From the NCBI RefSeq assembly GCF_021325795.1, contig NZ_JAHPZX010000002.1:434001-498000 (forward strand): a stretch of DNA of 64,000 bases. The letters are read 5' to 3'. The notes beneath the pieces were generated by a model. It had not been told where the DNA came from. It was given only the letters and a program-made list of their open reading frames with translations, and did no database searches. Source of the stretch: Bordetella sp. LUAb4. GTDB lineage: Bacteria; Pseudomonadota; Gammaproteobacteria; Burkholderiales; Burkholderiaceae_B. A program made the position numbers and the translations under genes. This document shows, piece after piece, positions 33,235-41,799 of this stretch (the first letter of the stretch is position 1; each line of letters starts with the position of its first letter).

Positions 33235-33852
33235 ATGAAACTGCATTGGTCCCCGCGCTCCCCCTTCGTGCGCAAAGTCATGATCGTGCTGTATGAGACG
33301 GGCATGGCGGAGCGCGTGGAATTGGTTCGCACCCCGGTGGCGATGGACAAGCCGAATCTGGCGCTGATGGCTGATAATCCGCTCCTCAAGCTGCCCACGC
33401 TCGTTCTGGACGACGACGTCGCGCTCTATGATTCGCGCGTCATCTGTGCGTACCTGGATCAACTGGCAGGTGCTGGCCTGCTACCCATCGACCCGCAAGA
33501 AAGACTGACGGCGGAACGACGCCAGGCACTCGGCGACGGACTGCTGGACGTATTGCTGCTCTATCGCCAGGAACGCGCCAAGCCCCCAGCGCGGCAGACG
33601 CCTGCGTGGTTGGACGCCTTCGCGGTGAAAGTGAGCGCGGTACTGGCCTGCCTGGAAACCGAGGCAGCCGCGCTGCGGACGACCCGCTTCGACCTGGGCC
33701 TGATCGCCATCGGCTGCGCGCTTTCATATCTGGATTACCGATTCGCCGACCTGCCATGGCGCGCCCGGCACCCTGCCCTGGCAGCCTGGCACGAGACTTT
33801 CCGCGCGCGGCCTTCGGTAGCGCGCAGCGAGCCCGACGACAAGGCAAACTGA
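33235..33852 (+). CDS. Glutathione S-transferase family protein
   Basis: GST-fold protein of 205 residues from ATG 33235. The thioredoxin-like N-terminal domain reads LHWSPRSPFVRKVMIVLYET, with SPF/VRK at the glutathione site (Ser-type), then NPLLKLPTLVLDDDVALYDS with the cis-Pro and the acidic-Ser pair that binds the gamma-glutamyl group. The C-terminal helical domain is complete. In this catabolic unit it could serve as an isomerase (maleylpyruvate-type), an ether-cleaving or a dehalogenating enzyme; none can be chosen from sequence. Confidence 0.9.
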   Translation: MKLHWSPRSPFVRKVMIVLYETGMAERVELVRTPVAMDKPNLALMADNPLLKLPTLVLDDDVALYDSRVICAYLDQLAGAGLLPIDPQERLTAERRQALGDGLLDVLLLYRQERAKPPARQTPAWLDAFAVKVSAVLACLETEAAALRTTRFDLGLIAIGCALSYLDYRFADLPWRARHPALAAWHETFRARPSVARSEPDDKAN

Positions 33853-33861
33853 GGATACGCC

Positions 33862-34506
33862 ATGAGCCGCATTCCTTTTCCGCAACCCGAGACAATGACC
33901 CCGGCACAGCGCGAGGTCTACGATCGAATCGTCGCCGGGCCGCGCGGTCGGCTGGTTGGACCGCTACGAGCGGCATTACACAACCCCGAACTGGCCGACC
34001 GGTGGCAAGCCTTGGGTGCCCTGCTACGCTTTGGGACCAGCCTGCCGCCCCGGGTGAGCGAGCTGGCCATCGTGGTCACCGCCAGGCGCTGGAATAGCCA
34101 GATCGAATGGCACATCCACGCGGGGGCGGCGGCGGATGCTGGTGTATCGGCGGACGTGCTGGATGCGATCCGCGCGGGACGCCAACCAGTCTTCGACACC
34201 TCGGCCGATGAAGTCGTCTACGAATACGCTCGCCAATTGCAGGAAAGCGGTCGAGTCGACCCGACGCTATACACCTCCGCGCTCGGATACTGGGGTGTTG
34301 CCGGCGTGGTTGAACTGACGGCGGTCATCGGCTACTACACGATGGTATCGATGACGCTGAATGCGCACGAGATTCCCATGCCGGATGACGCACCCGAGCC
34401 CTTGGTCGTGCCCACCGAAGAAAGCCAGCCGACGCTAAGCCGCCTGGCCCCGCTCAAGCGCGGACGGACGGCGGAAGAACCGGAGCGTAACCGCCATGAC
34501 AGCTGA
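33862..34506 (+). CDS. Carboxymuconolactone decarboxylase-like protein
   Basis: CMD/AhpD-superfamily protein, 214 residues, alpha-helical. Motifs: GPLRAALHNPELADRWQALG, LPPRVSELAIVVTARRWNSQ and EWHIHAGAAADAGVSADVLD. The CxxC of peroxidase-type AhpD is absent; the RxWNSxxEWHxH pattern belongs to the lactone decarboxylase-like branch. It starts 9 bp after the GST gene and overlaps the amidohydrolase by 11 bp. In context it likely acts on a lactone or muconate-type intermediate. The C-terminal 35 residues are charged and probably flexible. Confidence 0.88.
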   Translation: MSRIPFPQPETMTPAQREVYDRIVAGPRGRLVGPLRAALHNPELADRWQALGALLRFGTSLPPRVSELAIVVTARRWNSQIEWHIHAGAAADAGVSADVLDAIRAGRQPVFDTSADEVVYEYARQLQESGRVDPTLYTSALGYWGVAGVVELTAVIGYYTMVSMTLNAHEIPMPDDAPEPLVVPTEESQPTLSRLAPLKRGRTAEEPERNRHDS

Positions 34507-35407
34507 TCGCGAGACGCTCCCCTACATTCCCGCGCAGACGGAAGCACCGCGCATGCCGGGACGGCCCTCCCACGCGCTTCCGGGCAATGCCTGCGATGCG
34601 CATTGCCATGTGTTCGGCCCCTTCGACCGGTTCCCACTGCGGCACCCCTCTTCATACGCCGCGCCTGATGCGCCGGCCGCGCGCTACCTCTCCATGCTGG
34701 ACACCCTTGGCGCACAACGTGGCGTGCTGGTACAACCGGCGCCGTATGGCGCGGATCCAGCCGCCTTGCTGGATGCGCTACGGCACGGCGGCGACCGGCT
34801 GCGCGGCGTGGCCGTCGCCGACGCCAGCGTCAGCGATGCCGAACTGCGCGCGCTCCGTGACGGCGGCGTACGCGCACTGCGCTTCCTGGAGGCACGCGAC
34901 CCCGCTGGACGGCTGTTTCCCGGCAGCGTCGGCTTCGACCAGATCGCGACCCTGGCGCCGCGCATGATTCACCATGGCCTGCATGCGCAGTTGTGGGGGC
35001 CGTGCGACGTCTATGTGCGGCACCTGCCGGCGTTGGTGCGCCTTGGACTGCCGCTCGTTATCGATCACCTGGGAAGCCTGGTGCCGGCACGAGGCCCACA
35101 CGATCCGGCCTTCGAAATCCTGCACAAGTTCCTGGCCGACGGTGCCATCTGGATCAAGCTGACGCTGTGTCGCGTCGGCGCCGCGCCTTCATATGCCGAC
35201 GCGCGCTTCATCCACGATGCGTTCACCTCCGCCAATCCCGACCAGGTCGTCTGGGGCTCGGACTGGCCGTTCGTGCGTATGGGAGACCGGGCGCCGACAG
35301 CCGATGCGCTGTTGGACGTCGCCTGGGATTGGCTGGGCACCGATGCCTTGCGCCGCAAGGTGTGGGCAGACAACCCGCAGCGCTTGTACGGCTTTCCAGC
35401 TGAATGA
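34496..35407 (+). CDS. LigI-like metal-dependent amidohydrolase (2-pyrone/lactone hydrolase family)
   Basis: Amidohydrolase-superfamily TIM barrel, 303 residues, close to 2-pyrone-4,6-dicarboxylate hydrolase and related lactonases. N-terminal metal motif NACDAHCHVFGPFDRFP, later LVIDHLGSLVPARG with the conserved His, and the closing Asp in VVWGSDWPFVRMGD. Last gene of the unit Bug-GST-CMD-amidohydrolase; overlap with the CMD gene indicates coupling. It would open a lactone formed in ring fission of an aromatic acid. Convergent with a LysR gene 18 bp away. Confidence 0.9.
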   Translation: MTADRETLPYIPAQTEAPRMPGRPSHALPGNACDAHCHVFGPFDRFPLRHPSSYAAPDAPAARYLSMLDTLGAQRGVLVQPAPYGADPAALLDALRHGGDRLRGVAVADASVSDAELRALRDGGVRALRFLEARDPAGRLFPGSVGFDQIATLAPRMIHHGLHAQLWGPCDVYVRHLPALVRLGLPLVIDHLGSLVPARGPHDPAFEILHKFLADGAIWIKLTLCRVGAAPSYADARFIHDAFTSANPDQVVWGSDWPFVRMGDRAPTADALLDVAWDWLGTDALRRKVWADNPQRLYGFPAE

Positions 35408-35424
35408 GCGGCCCGTTGGGTCGA

Positions 35425-36387
35425 TCAGGGACTGACGCGCCAGACGCCTTCGCCGGCAATCTCATTGGCCAGCGTTTCGATCTGGCCGGCGACTTCCATG
35501 ACGGTACGACTCGGGCCTTTGCTGCGCGAGTACGCCATCGAGATGATGCGGCCCAACGCCGGGTCGCGCACGGCGGCCGCGCTCAACCTTCCCTCGTGGA
35601 CCTCCTGCCACACGGCGTGCAGCGGCAGCACCGTATACATGTTCTCGTGCTCGACGATGGATTTCATCAAGGGCAAGGAGTCGGCCTCGATCAGCGGCGC
35701 AATGGTGATCCTGCGCGTGCGGGCAATACCGTCAAGCGTATTGCGCAAGCCGTTCGGTGCACCCGGCAGAATGAACGGCAACCCATCCAACGCATCAAAG
35801 CGTACTTCTTCAGCCTGCGTAAGGGCATCGCCTGCCGCCCCCACCAAATAGGAATCGACGTACGCCAACGCCGTCTCCCCAGGCGGACACTTCTCCGCAT
35901 AGCGATACAGGATCGCAATATCCACGCGGCTGTCGGTCAGCCACTCCTCGATCTGCCCGCTCGACCCCTCGAATATCCGTAAGTGCACTTTCGGATATTG
36001 CCGGCGCAGCCGCGAAAACAGTCGGCGTATCAGCGGGTGCGCGGTCGACGGCAGCAAGCCCAGCCTGACCTCTCCCGCCGGCTCACGCGCCTGACCGTTG
36101 ACTTCCAGCTCCAGGCGCTCGGCGTTTTCGAGCAAGGCGCGGACCAGCGGGAACAAACGCTCGCCGACTTCCGATAGATGCACCCCACGCCCGGTACGGT
36201 TGAATAGCCGCGCGTTGCATTCGCGCTCGAGCGCGTTGATACGACGGCTCAGGACCGACTGGTCCTGGTCCAGGTGCAATGCCGCGCGCGTGATGCTGCC
36301 GAGTTGGGCAACAGCGACGAAGGCGCGCCACTTGTGCAGGTCGGCGGTCAGATCCTGGCTGGGTCCAGTGGCTTTGGGAAGGGGCAT
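35425..36387 (-). CDS. LysR-type transcriptional regulator
   Basis: LTTR of 320 residues, start taken at ATG 36387 (MPLPKATGPS); an upstream ATG at 36456 lies in sequence unlike the family. The HTH is somewhat unusual: LGSITRAALHLDQDQSVLSR then INALERECNARLFNRTGRGV. Effector domain begins GEVRLGLLPSTAHPLIRRLF. Encoded downstream of the Bug gene on the same strand and convergent with the amidohydrolase, so it may be the last gene of the CoA transferase-ECH-Bug unit and could regulate that unit, the plus-strand unit, or both. Confidence 0.9.
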   Translation of the reverse strand: MPLPKATGPSQDLTADLHKWRAFVAVAQLGSITRAALHLDQDQSVLSRRINALERECNARLFNRTGRGVHLSEVGERLFPLVRALLENAERLELEVNGQAREPAGEVRLGLLPSTAHPLIRRLFSRLRRQYPKVHLRIFEGSSGQIEEWLTDSRVDIAILYRYAEKCPPGETALAYVDSYLVGAAGDALTQAEEVRFDALDGLPFILPGAPNGLRNTLDGIARTRRITIAPLIEADSLPLMKSIVEHENMYTVLPLHAVWQEVHEGRLSAAAVRDPALGRIISMAYSRSKGPSRTVMEVAGQIETLANEIAGEGVWRVSP

Positions 36388-36474
36388 GTGGGGGGTGCGG
36401 GAGAAAAAGGCGACCCCACTATACGCCGCCAGCCGCCCGCTGTGGCCCGCGGACAACGTAGCGGGTGTTATCCC

Positions 36475-37458
36475 CTATTCCAGCCGCAAGTTGCCACGCC
36501 GGATGACTTCGGCCCATTTGCGCGAGTCCCCCTCCATCAGCTGGCGATACGCTTCCGGGCTGTTGGCTTGCGGTGCTGCCCCCTGCTCGATGAGTTTGGC
36601 GCGCAGCGCCGGATCCTGCAGGGACTGCGCGATAGCCTCGGCCATGCGGTTCACGATATCGGCCGGCGTTCCGGTCGGGGCGATGACGCCGTAGTTGGAC
36701 TCGACCTGCACGTCCGGCAGACCCAGCTCCTTGGTCGTGGGCACGTCCGGCAAGCCCACGAAGCGTTGCTCGCTGCCTATCGCCAAGGCGCGCATCTTAC
36801 CCGCCTTGATCAGGCCCAGGACGGCGGAGGCATCCGCCGGCAACAACTGTACTTCCTGGGACAGCAAGGCCGTGACGGCGGGCCCGGCGCCTTTGTAGGG
36901 CACATGCAGTAAATCGATGCCAGCTTGCTGCTTGAGCACCTCGCCTGCCACATGCGGGGTGGTCAGGTTACCCGCCGATCCGAACGTGTACTTTCCCGGA
37001 TTCTGTTTAGCCGTCGCGACGAAGGCTGGCAGCGTGGTTTCGGGCAGTGCGGGATTGACCACGAAGACGATCGGAATGTGAGCCACCAGCGAAACGTACT
37101 GTATCTTGGCGACGTCATAAGGTACCTTCATCACATGAGGCAGACCCGCGATCGCGCCCGGCACGCCGAAGCCGAAGGTACTGCCGTCCGGCGTGGCGCG
37201 CATCGTCGCGTCGACGCCAATGGTGCCGGACGCGCCGGCCTTGTTTTCCACGACAATCGGCTGGCCGAGTTTCTGGCCCAATGTTGGAGCCAGCAGCCGA
37301 GCCAGTACGTCGACCGAGCCTCCCGGCGGATACGGCACGATCATTCGTATGGGCTGGTTGGGCCACGCGCCGGCAGCCTGGACGTGCGGGGCGGTCAGCG
37401 ATTGCAGGGCCAGACCGCCCGCCAGAATGGCGCAGCGGAAAGCGAAACGCATTTTCAT
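36475..37458 (-). CDS. Bug/TctC-type receptor following enoyl-CoA hydratase
   Basis: Periplasmic receptor of 327 residues. ATG 37458 follows GAGGAGACACATCG. Signal peptide MKMRFAFRCAILAGGLALQS ends near VQA-A; then IRMIVPYPPGGSVDVLARLL, ENKAGASGTIGVDATM and TPDGSTFGFG. An upstream in-frame start (37506) has no support. It lies 85 bp after the enoyl-CoA hydratase gene and 87 bp before the LysR gene. Just upstream, at 37490-37510, the sequence GGCGTTCATA is duplicated in tandem, a small local repeat. Confidence 0.93.
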   Translation of the reverse strand: MKMRFAFRCAILAGGLALQSLTAPHVQAAGAWPNQPIRMIVPYPPGGSVDVLARLLAPTLGQKLGQPIVVENKAGASGTIGVDATMRATPDGSTFGFGVPGAIAGLPHVMKVPYDVAKIQYVSLVAHIPIVFVVNPALPETTLPAFVATAKQNPGKYTFGSAGNLTTPHVAGEVLKQQAGIDLLHVPYKGAGPAVTALLSQEVQLLPADASAVLGLIKAGKMRALAIGSEQRFVGLPDVPTTKELGLPDVQVESNYGVIAPTGTPADIVNRMAEAIAQSLQDPALRAKLIEQGAAPQANSPEAYRQLMEGDSRKWAEVIRRGNLRLE

Positions 37459-37543
37459 CGATGTGTCTCCTCGGTCTATTTTTTGTAGGCGTTCATAGGC
37501 GTTCATAGGCGGCGCTGCCAGTGCGCAGCGGCCCGGTTGCCGG

Positions 37544-38341
37544 TCAACGGCCCTTGAACACCGGGGCTCGCTTGTCCAGGAAGGCCTGGCGCGCCTCCTG
37601 CGCGTCTTCAGTCCGGGCGATGGCCGCGGTCATGTCCTGCTCATAGCGATAGCCGTCGCGCAGGCTCATTTCCTCGATCGCATTCAGGGTCTGCTTCGCC
37701 AACACCGATGCCAGCGGGCTCTTCGATGCCAACTCGCGCCCCAGCGCCATCGCTTCATGCATCAACGTATCCGGGGGCACCACCGCTTCGACGATCCCCA
37801 GCCGGTAGAGTTCGGCACCGTCCACCCGCAGTCCGGTCAGCATCATGCGACGCAGGCGCGAATGGCTGAACAGGCGCATACCGTGCCGGCCGCCACCTAG
37901 CAAACCCACATTGATCTCCGGCAGGCCCACCGTGGCGGACGAGGATGCGAGCAGGATGTCGCACGATGCCGCAATGGCCAGGCCCGCGCCGAGCGCCGCG
38001 CCATTGATTGCACATACCACCGGCTTGGCGCATTCGCGCAGTGCGTGAAAGCACTCGCGAGTGCGCCGCGAATGTTGCGGCAGGTCGCCCGGCCCCTTGA
38101 TGGTCTCGGCGCGGCCCTTCAAGTCGGCACCCGCGCAGAAATTCTTGCCTTGCCCGGACAGCACCACGGCGCGGACCTCTGGTGTTTCCGAGATGCGATC
38201 CAGCACCCAGGAAAGCTCGTTCATCATCGCCGTGGTCAGGGCATTCACGGGTGGATTGGCGAGGAGCACGACGGCGACGCCGTCCTCCACGGCCACGTCC
38301 AGGGCGGTATAGGGGCCGGTCAAGGCTTCGGGCATCTTCAT
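37544..38341 (-). CDS. Enoyl-CoA hydratase/isomerase family protein
   Basis: Crotonase-fold enzyme, 265 residues. Oxyanion-hole segments are VVLSGQGKNFCAGADLKGRA and CAINGAALGAGLAIAASCD; a catalytic Glu is in GLPEINVGLLGG, while the first Glu position of classical hydratases is not evident, so isomerase or hydrolase activity is possible. It is co-directional with the class III CoA transferase (gap 18 bp) and the Bug gene. The pair suggests activation of an imported acid to its CoA ester followed by hydration or isomerisation. Confidence 0.9.
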   Translation of the reverse strand: MKMPEALTGPYTALDVAVEDGVAVVLLANPPVNALTTAMMNELSWVLDRISETPEVRAVVLSGQGKNFCAGADLKGRAETIKGPGDLPQHSRRTRECFHALRECAKPVVCAINGAALGAGLAIAASCDILLASSSATVGLPEINVGLLGGGRHGMRLFSHSRLRRMMLTGLRVDGAELYRLGIVEAVVPPDTLMHEAMALGRELASKSPLASVLAKQTLNAIEEMSLRDGYRYEQDMTAAIARTEDAQEARQAFLDKRAPVFKGR

Positions 38342-38359
38342 GGCGGTGTCCTTTGCTGA

Positions 38360-39580
38360 TCAAATGATATTGCGCTCGCGCAACGCCTGGATTTGGCCTG
38401 GGTCCAGCCCCAGACCGCCCAGAATCTCGTCGGTGTGCTCGCCCAATAGCGGCGGCGCGCGATCGGCGCGCAAGGCGGCGCCACCAAAGCGCAACGGACT
38501 CATGACCTGCGGCACAGCGCCCGCCACGGGGTGCGGCAGGTGGCGCAACATCGCGCGGTGAACCACCTGTGGATCGTCGAATACCTCTGGGACGGAATTG
38601 ATGGAGCCAGCGGGCACGCCAGCCTGTTTGAGCTTTTCGAGCCAATGCGCGCGCGGCTTACTGGCGAACGTCGCGTCCAGCACAGGATCCAGACTTCCCT
38701 GGTTCCTGACCCGCTTGCCGTTCGAGGCGTAACGCTCGTCGTGAGCGAGCGCGGGTTGGCCTATCGCCCCGCAAAACGCGACGAACTGCGCGTCGTTACC
38801 CACCACGATCACGATGTCGCCGTCGGCGCAGCGAAACGTGCGCTGGGGTTGAATGTTGGGATGCGCGGTACCGGTACGGCCGGGCACACGCTTACCCAGC
38901 AGGAAATTCATGGCCTGGTTGGCCAACAGGCCGACCTGAACGTCCAGCATGGCCACATCCACGTATTCGCCTTGCCCTGTCTGCGTTCGGCGCAGCAATG
39001 CGGCGACGATGCCCAGGGCCGCGTATACGCCGGTGCTCAAGTCGACGATGGGCACGCCCACTTTCTGCGGCCCTCCTCCAGGCTTTTCGTCGCGTTCGCC
39101 TGTCACGCTCATGAGCCCGCCCATGGCTTGAATCAGGAAGTCGTAAGCAGGCTCGGCCGCGCGCGGGCCGGTCTGGCCGAAGCCCGTCACCGAGCAATAC
39201 ACCAGGCGCGGGTTGATCTTCGACAGCGCTGCGTAATCGAGTCCCAACCGCGCCAGCGTGCCGACCTTGTAGTTTTCCAGCACGACATCGACGTCCTGGC
39301 AAAGGGACTTGACGATATCCTGTCCCTCGGTCGTCTGTAGATCCAGCGTGATCGACCGCTTGCCGCGGTTGGTGGCGATGAAATAAGCGCCGTCAGCCGT
39401 ATCCTGGCCGGCCTGGTCCTGCAAAAACGGCGGCCCCCAGGAGCGGGTGTCGTCGCCACGCCCGGGGCGCTCGACCTTGATCACGTCGGCGCCCAAGTCC
39501 GCCAGAATCTGGCTCGCCCACGGCCCGGCCAGTACACGGCTCAAATCCAGTACTTTGATATTCGACAAAAGCGGCTGCAA
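38360..39580 (-). CDS. Class III (CaiB/BaiF) CoA transferase
   Basis: Family III CoA transferase, 406 residues. The catalytic Asp (about 180) is in VPIVDLSTGVYAA; VLDLSRVLAGPWASQILADL and GADVIKVERPGRGDDTRSWG are the N-terminal CoA-binding blocks. The start is TTG 39580, six nt after AAGGAGC; there is no ATG near the conserved N-terminus. First gene of the unit CoA transferase-enoyl-CoA hydratase-Bug-LysR and divergent from a second LysR at 39778. Confidence 0.9.
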   Translation of the reverse strand: MQPLLSNIKVLDLSRVLAGPWASQILADLGADVIKVERPGRGDDTRSWGPPFLQDQAGQDTADGAYFIATNRGKRSITLDLQTTEGQDIVKSLCQDVDVVLENYKVGTLARLGLDYAALSKINPRLVYCSVTGFGQTGPRAAEPAYDFLIQAMGGLMSVTGERDEKPGGGPQKVGVPIVDLSTGVYAALGIVAALLRRTQTGQGEYVDVAMLDVQVGLLANQAMNFLLGKRVPGRTGTAHPNIQPQRTFRCADGDIVIVVGNDAQFVAFCGAIGQPALAHDERYASNGKRVRNQGSLDPVLDATFASKPRAHWLEKLKQAGVPAGSINSVPEVFDDPQVVHRAMLRHLPHPVAGAVPQVMSPLRFGGAALRADRAPPLLGEHTDEILGGLGLDPGQIQALRERNII

Positions 39581-39777
39581 GGGCCTGCTCCTTGATTCCT
39601 GACATGCCTCAGTTTAGAAATCCGGAACGGGACAAGGTACGGCCGCAAACGGCAAAGCTGTTATGTTCGACAGCGTTATCGATGCCGAGGCCCACCGGGT
39701 TGACGCTGCGCCTGGATCCGGCCCGGTCGACCATCGACGCCCTTGATCGCCCTGAAAATTTTCTTCCGAGCTTAACC

Positions 39778-40695
39778 ATGACCCTCAAGCAACTCGAAGC
39801 GTTCTACTGGGCGGCCAAGCTCGGCAGCTTCGCCATCGCCGCGGACCGGTTGCACGTGACGCAGTCGTCGCTTTCCAAACGGATCGCCGAATTGGAAACA
39901 TCACTGGGGGCCCCTCTCTTCGATCGATCCAGCCAGCGGGCGGTCCTGACCGAACTTGGACAGCGGACGGTGCCATTGGCCCATCAGATGCTCTCCTTGA
40001 GCGATTCCGTCAAAGCGCTGGTCGCGGCCCCCGAAGGTCTGCACGGCGTCTGCAAATTCGGCATCAGCGAGCTGGGGTCACTGACATGGCTACCCCGCTT
40101 TGTCGCGAACGTGCGCGATGCGCACCCCAATCTGGTCCTACGCCCTTATGTCGACCTGGCCCGCCAGTTGGAACGGCGCGTCGCGCGCGGGGAACTCGAC
40201 TTCGCCATCTCGCCAGGTCCTTCGCCCGACACCGATCTGCAAGCCGAAGTCATGAGCGAAGTCCATTTTTCCTGGATGGGCGCACCTGCACGGATGGGCA
40301 GGCGCCGCACCCTGCGCCCGGAAGACTTTGAACGCCACCCCGTCATCACGATGACGGAGGACTCGGGCCTGACGCGGGCATTCGACGCGTGGGCCGCCGC
40401 GCAGGGCCTGCAAGTACAACGCATCCTGGCCTGCAACAGCCTGATGGCAATCACAGGACTGACCGTTGCCGATGTGGGGATCAGTTTTCTTCCCACCGAC
40501 TACATGGGCGCATGGGTGACGCAGGGATCGCTGGTCGAGTTGGCCAGCAACCCTCCCCTGCCCACGCTGAATTATTGCTTTCTTACGCGGCGAGATGACA
40601 CGCGAGGCCTGCTGCGGACACTACGCGATCTCGTGCTGGACGCCGTCGATTTCTCGAGCGGGCAGCCCGCCCCGCCACTGCGCCAAAGAACATAA
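39778..40695 (+). CDS. LysR-type transcriptional regulator
   Basis: LTTR of 305 residues from ATG 39778 (MTLKQLEAFYWAAKLGSF). HTH: FAIAADRLHVTQSSLSKRIA followed by LETSLGAPLFDRSS. Effector domain begins GVCKFGISELGSLTWL. The longer frame from 39592 is not family-like. It is divergent from the CoA transferase unit and upstream of, and co-directional with, the next Bug and dehydrogenase genes, so it could control either side. A TGCCA/TGGCA inverted repeat of LTTR-box type lies just ahead of the Bug gene. Confidence 0.93.
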   Translation: MTLKQLEAFYWAAKLGSFAIAADRLHVTQSSLSKRIAELETSLGAPLFDRSSQRAVLTELGQRTVPLAHQMLSLSDSVKALVAAPEGLHGVCKFGISELGSLTWLPRFVANVRDAHPNLVLRPYVDLARQLERRVARGELDFAISPGPSPDTDLQAEVMSEVHFSWMGAPARMGRRRTLRPEDFERHPVITMTEDSGLTRAFDAWAAAQGLQVQRILACNSLMAITGLTVADVGISFLPTDYMGAWVTQGSLVELASNPPLPTLNYCFLTRRDDTRGLLRTLRDLVLDAVDFSSGQPAPPLRQRT

Positions 40696-40763
40696 AGGCC
40701 GTCGACTGTTTCCTTTTATGAATATCAGGCAAGTCGTTTAAATCGCTTCCCAGCGCACTTCCA

Positions 40764-40780
40764 ACTGCCACAATGGCAGT
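40764..40780. promoter_or_regulatory. LTTR-box-like inverted repeat before a Bug gene
   Basis: ACTGCCA (40764-40770) and TGGCAGT (40774-40780) form a perfect inverted repeat around CAA; the inner TGCCACAATGGCA fits the T-n11-A LysR consensus. A -10-like CATAAT lies at 40798-40803, 14 bp before the Bug ATG. Position and symmetry suit control by the LysR encoded directly upstream. Confidence 0.55.
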
Positions 40781-40816
40781 ACTTACCAAAATTCAAACAT
40801 AATCCGGAGACTCTCG

Positions 40817-41791
40817 ATGAACGCTATCCTTACGCCCCTGCGGCCCCTTTCAGTTGCCTTGATGTTGATCGGCGCGGCGCCGACGGCTCACGCAGCGTGG
40901 CCCGACGACCAGCCCATTGAAATCGTCGTCGGATTTTCCGCGGGGGGCGGCACCGACCTGATGGCACGTGCGCTGGCGCCTTTCATCGAAAAGCGGCTGG
41001 GTGGGCGTGCGCGGGTGGTCGTCCTGAACAAACCCGGCGCCTCGGGCGAAATCGCGAATGCCTATGTCGCGCGCGCCAAGCCGGATGGCTACACGCTGTG
41101 CGTCGTCAATGTCCCGAGCTACAACTTCCTTCCCATGTACAAGAAGACCCAGTACCACACGGAGGACTTTACGTTGGTGGCGCGGGTCGTGAACGATCCC
41201 ACCGTGCTGATCGCCAGACGCGACGTGAAGGCCGGCAGCCTGAAAGCGCTGGTCGATGCGCTGAAGAAAAATCCCAAGTCGCTATCGTTTGGCTATAACG
41301 GCATCGGCACCAATGGACACCTGGCGTTGAAACAGTTGCAGAACGCCACGGGAGCCGAACCCAATGACGTGCCCTTCAAAGGAACGTCCGAGTCCAAGAC
41401 CGCCGTGCTTGGCAGCCATCTGGACTATGCCTTCGTAAGCGCTGGCGAGATGCCTGAACTTCGCAGTGGCTCGTCGGATCTGCGCGCCGTTGCGCAGTTC
41501 GGCACACAGCGCTCGCAGGCCTTGCCTGATGTTCCCACCGCGGCCGAGGAAGGCTATAAGGTGACGATGACGTCGGAACGCGGATTCGCGGCGCCCAAGG
41601 GTACGCCCGCCGACGTCGTCGCCAGGTTGCAGAAGGCCGTCGCCGACAGCATCGCCGATCCGGCTTTCATCAAGGCCGCCAGCAACGATGCCCCCGTCCT
41701 GGCCTACCTGCCGGGGGCGGAATGGCAAGCTTCCCTGGACAAGCAAGCCCCGGCGTTACGCGCCATCGCCGCCCAGATTCCCAAGGAATAA
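40817..41791 (+). CDS. Bug/TctC-type receptor upstream of a 2-hydroxyacid dehydrogenase
   Basis: Periplasmic receptor of 324 residues, the most divergent of the seven in this window. Signal peptide MNAILTPLRPLSVALMLIGA ends near HA-AWPDD; then IEIVVGFSAGGGTDLMARAL, LNKPGASGEIANAYVARAKP and DGYTLCVVN. The usual NPxLYxxLPYD block is replaced by NFLPMYKKTQYHTEDF, so the pocket may differ. ATG 40817 follows CCGGAGACTCTCG. The dehydrogenase gene starts 9 bp downstream, giving a two-gene unit. Confidence 0.92.
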   Translation: MNAILTPLRPLSVALMLIGAAPTAHAAWPDDQPIEIVVGFSAGGGTDLMARALAPFIEKRLGGRARVVVLNKPGASGEIANAYVARAKPDGYTLCVVNVPSYNFLPMYKKTQYHTEDFTLVARVVNDPTVLIARRDVKAGSLKALVDALKKNPKSLSFGYNGIGTNGHLALKQLQNATGAEPNDVPFKGTSESKTAVLGSHLDYAFVSAGEMPELRSGSSDLRAVAQFGTQRSQALPDVPTAAEEGYKVTMTSERGFAAPKGTPADVVARLQKAVADSIADPAFIKAASNDAPVLAYLPGAEWQASLDKQAPALRAIAAQIPKE

Positions 41792-41799
41792 TCCCCACA

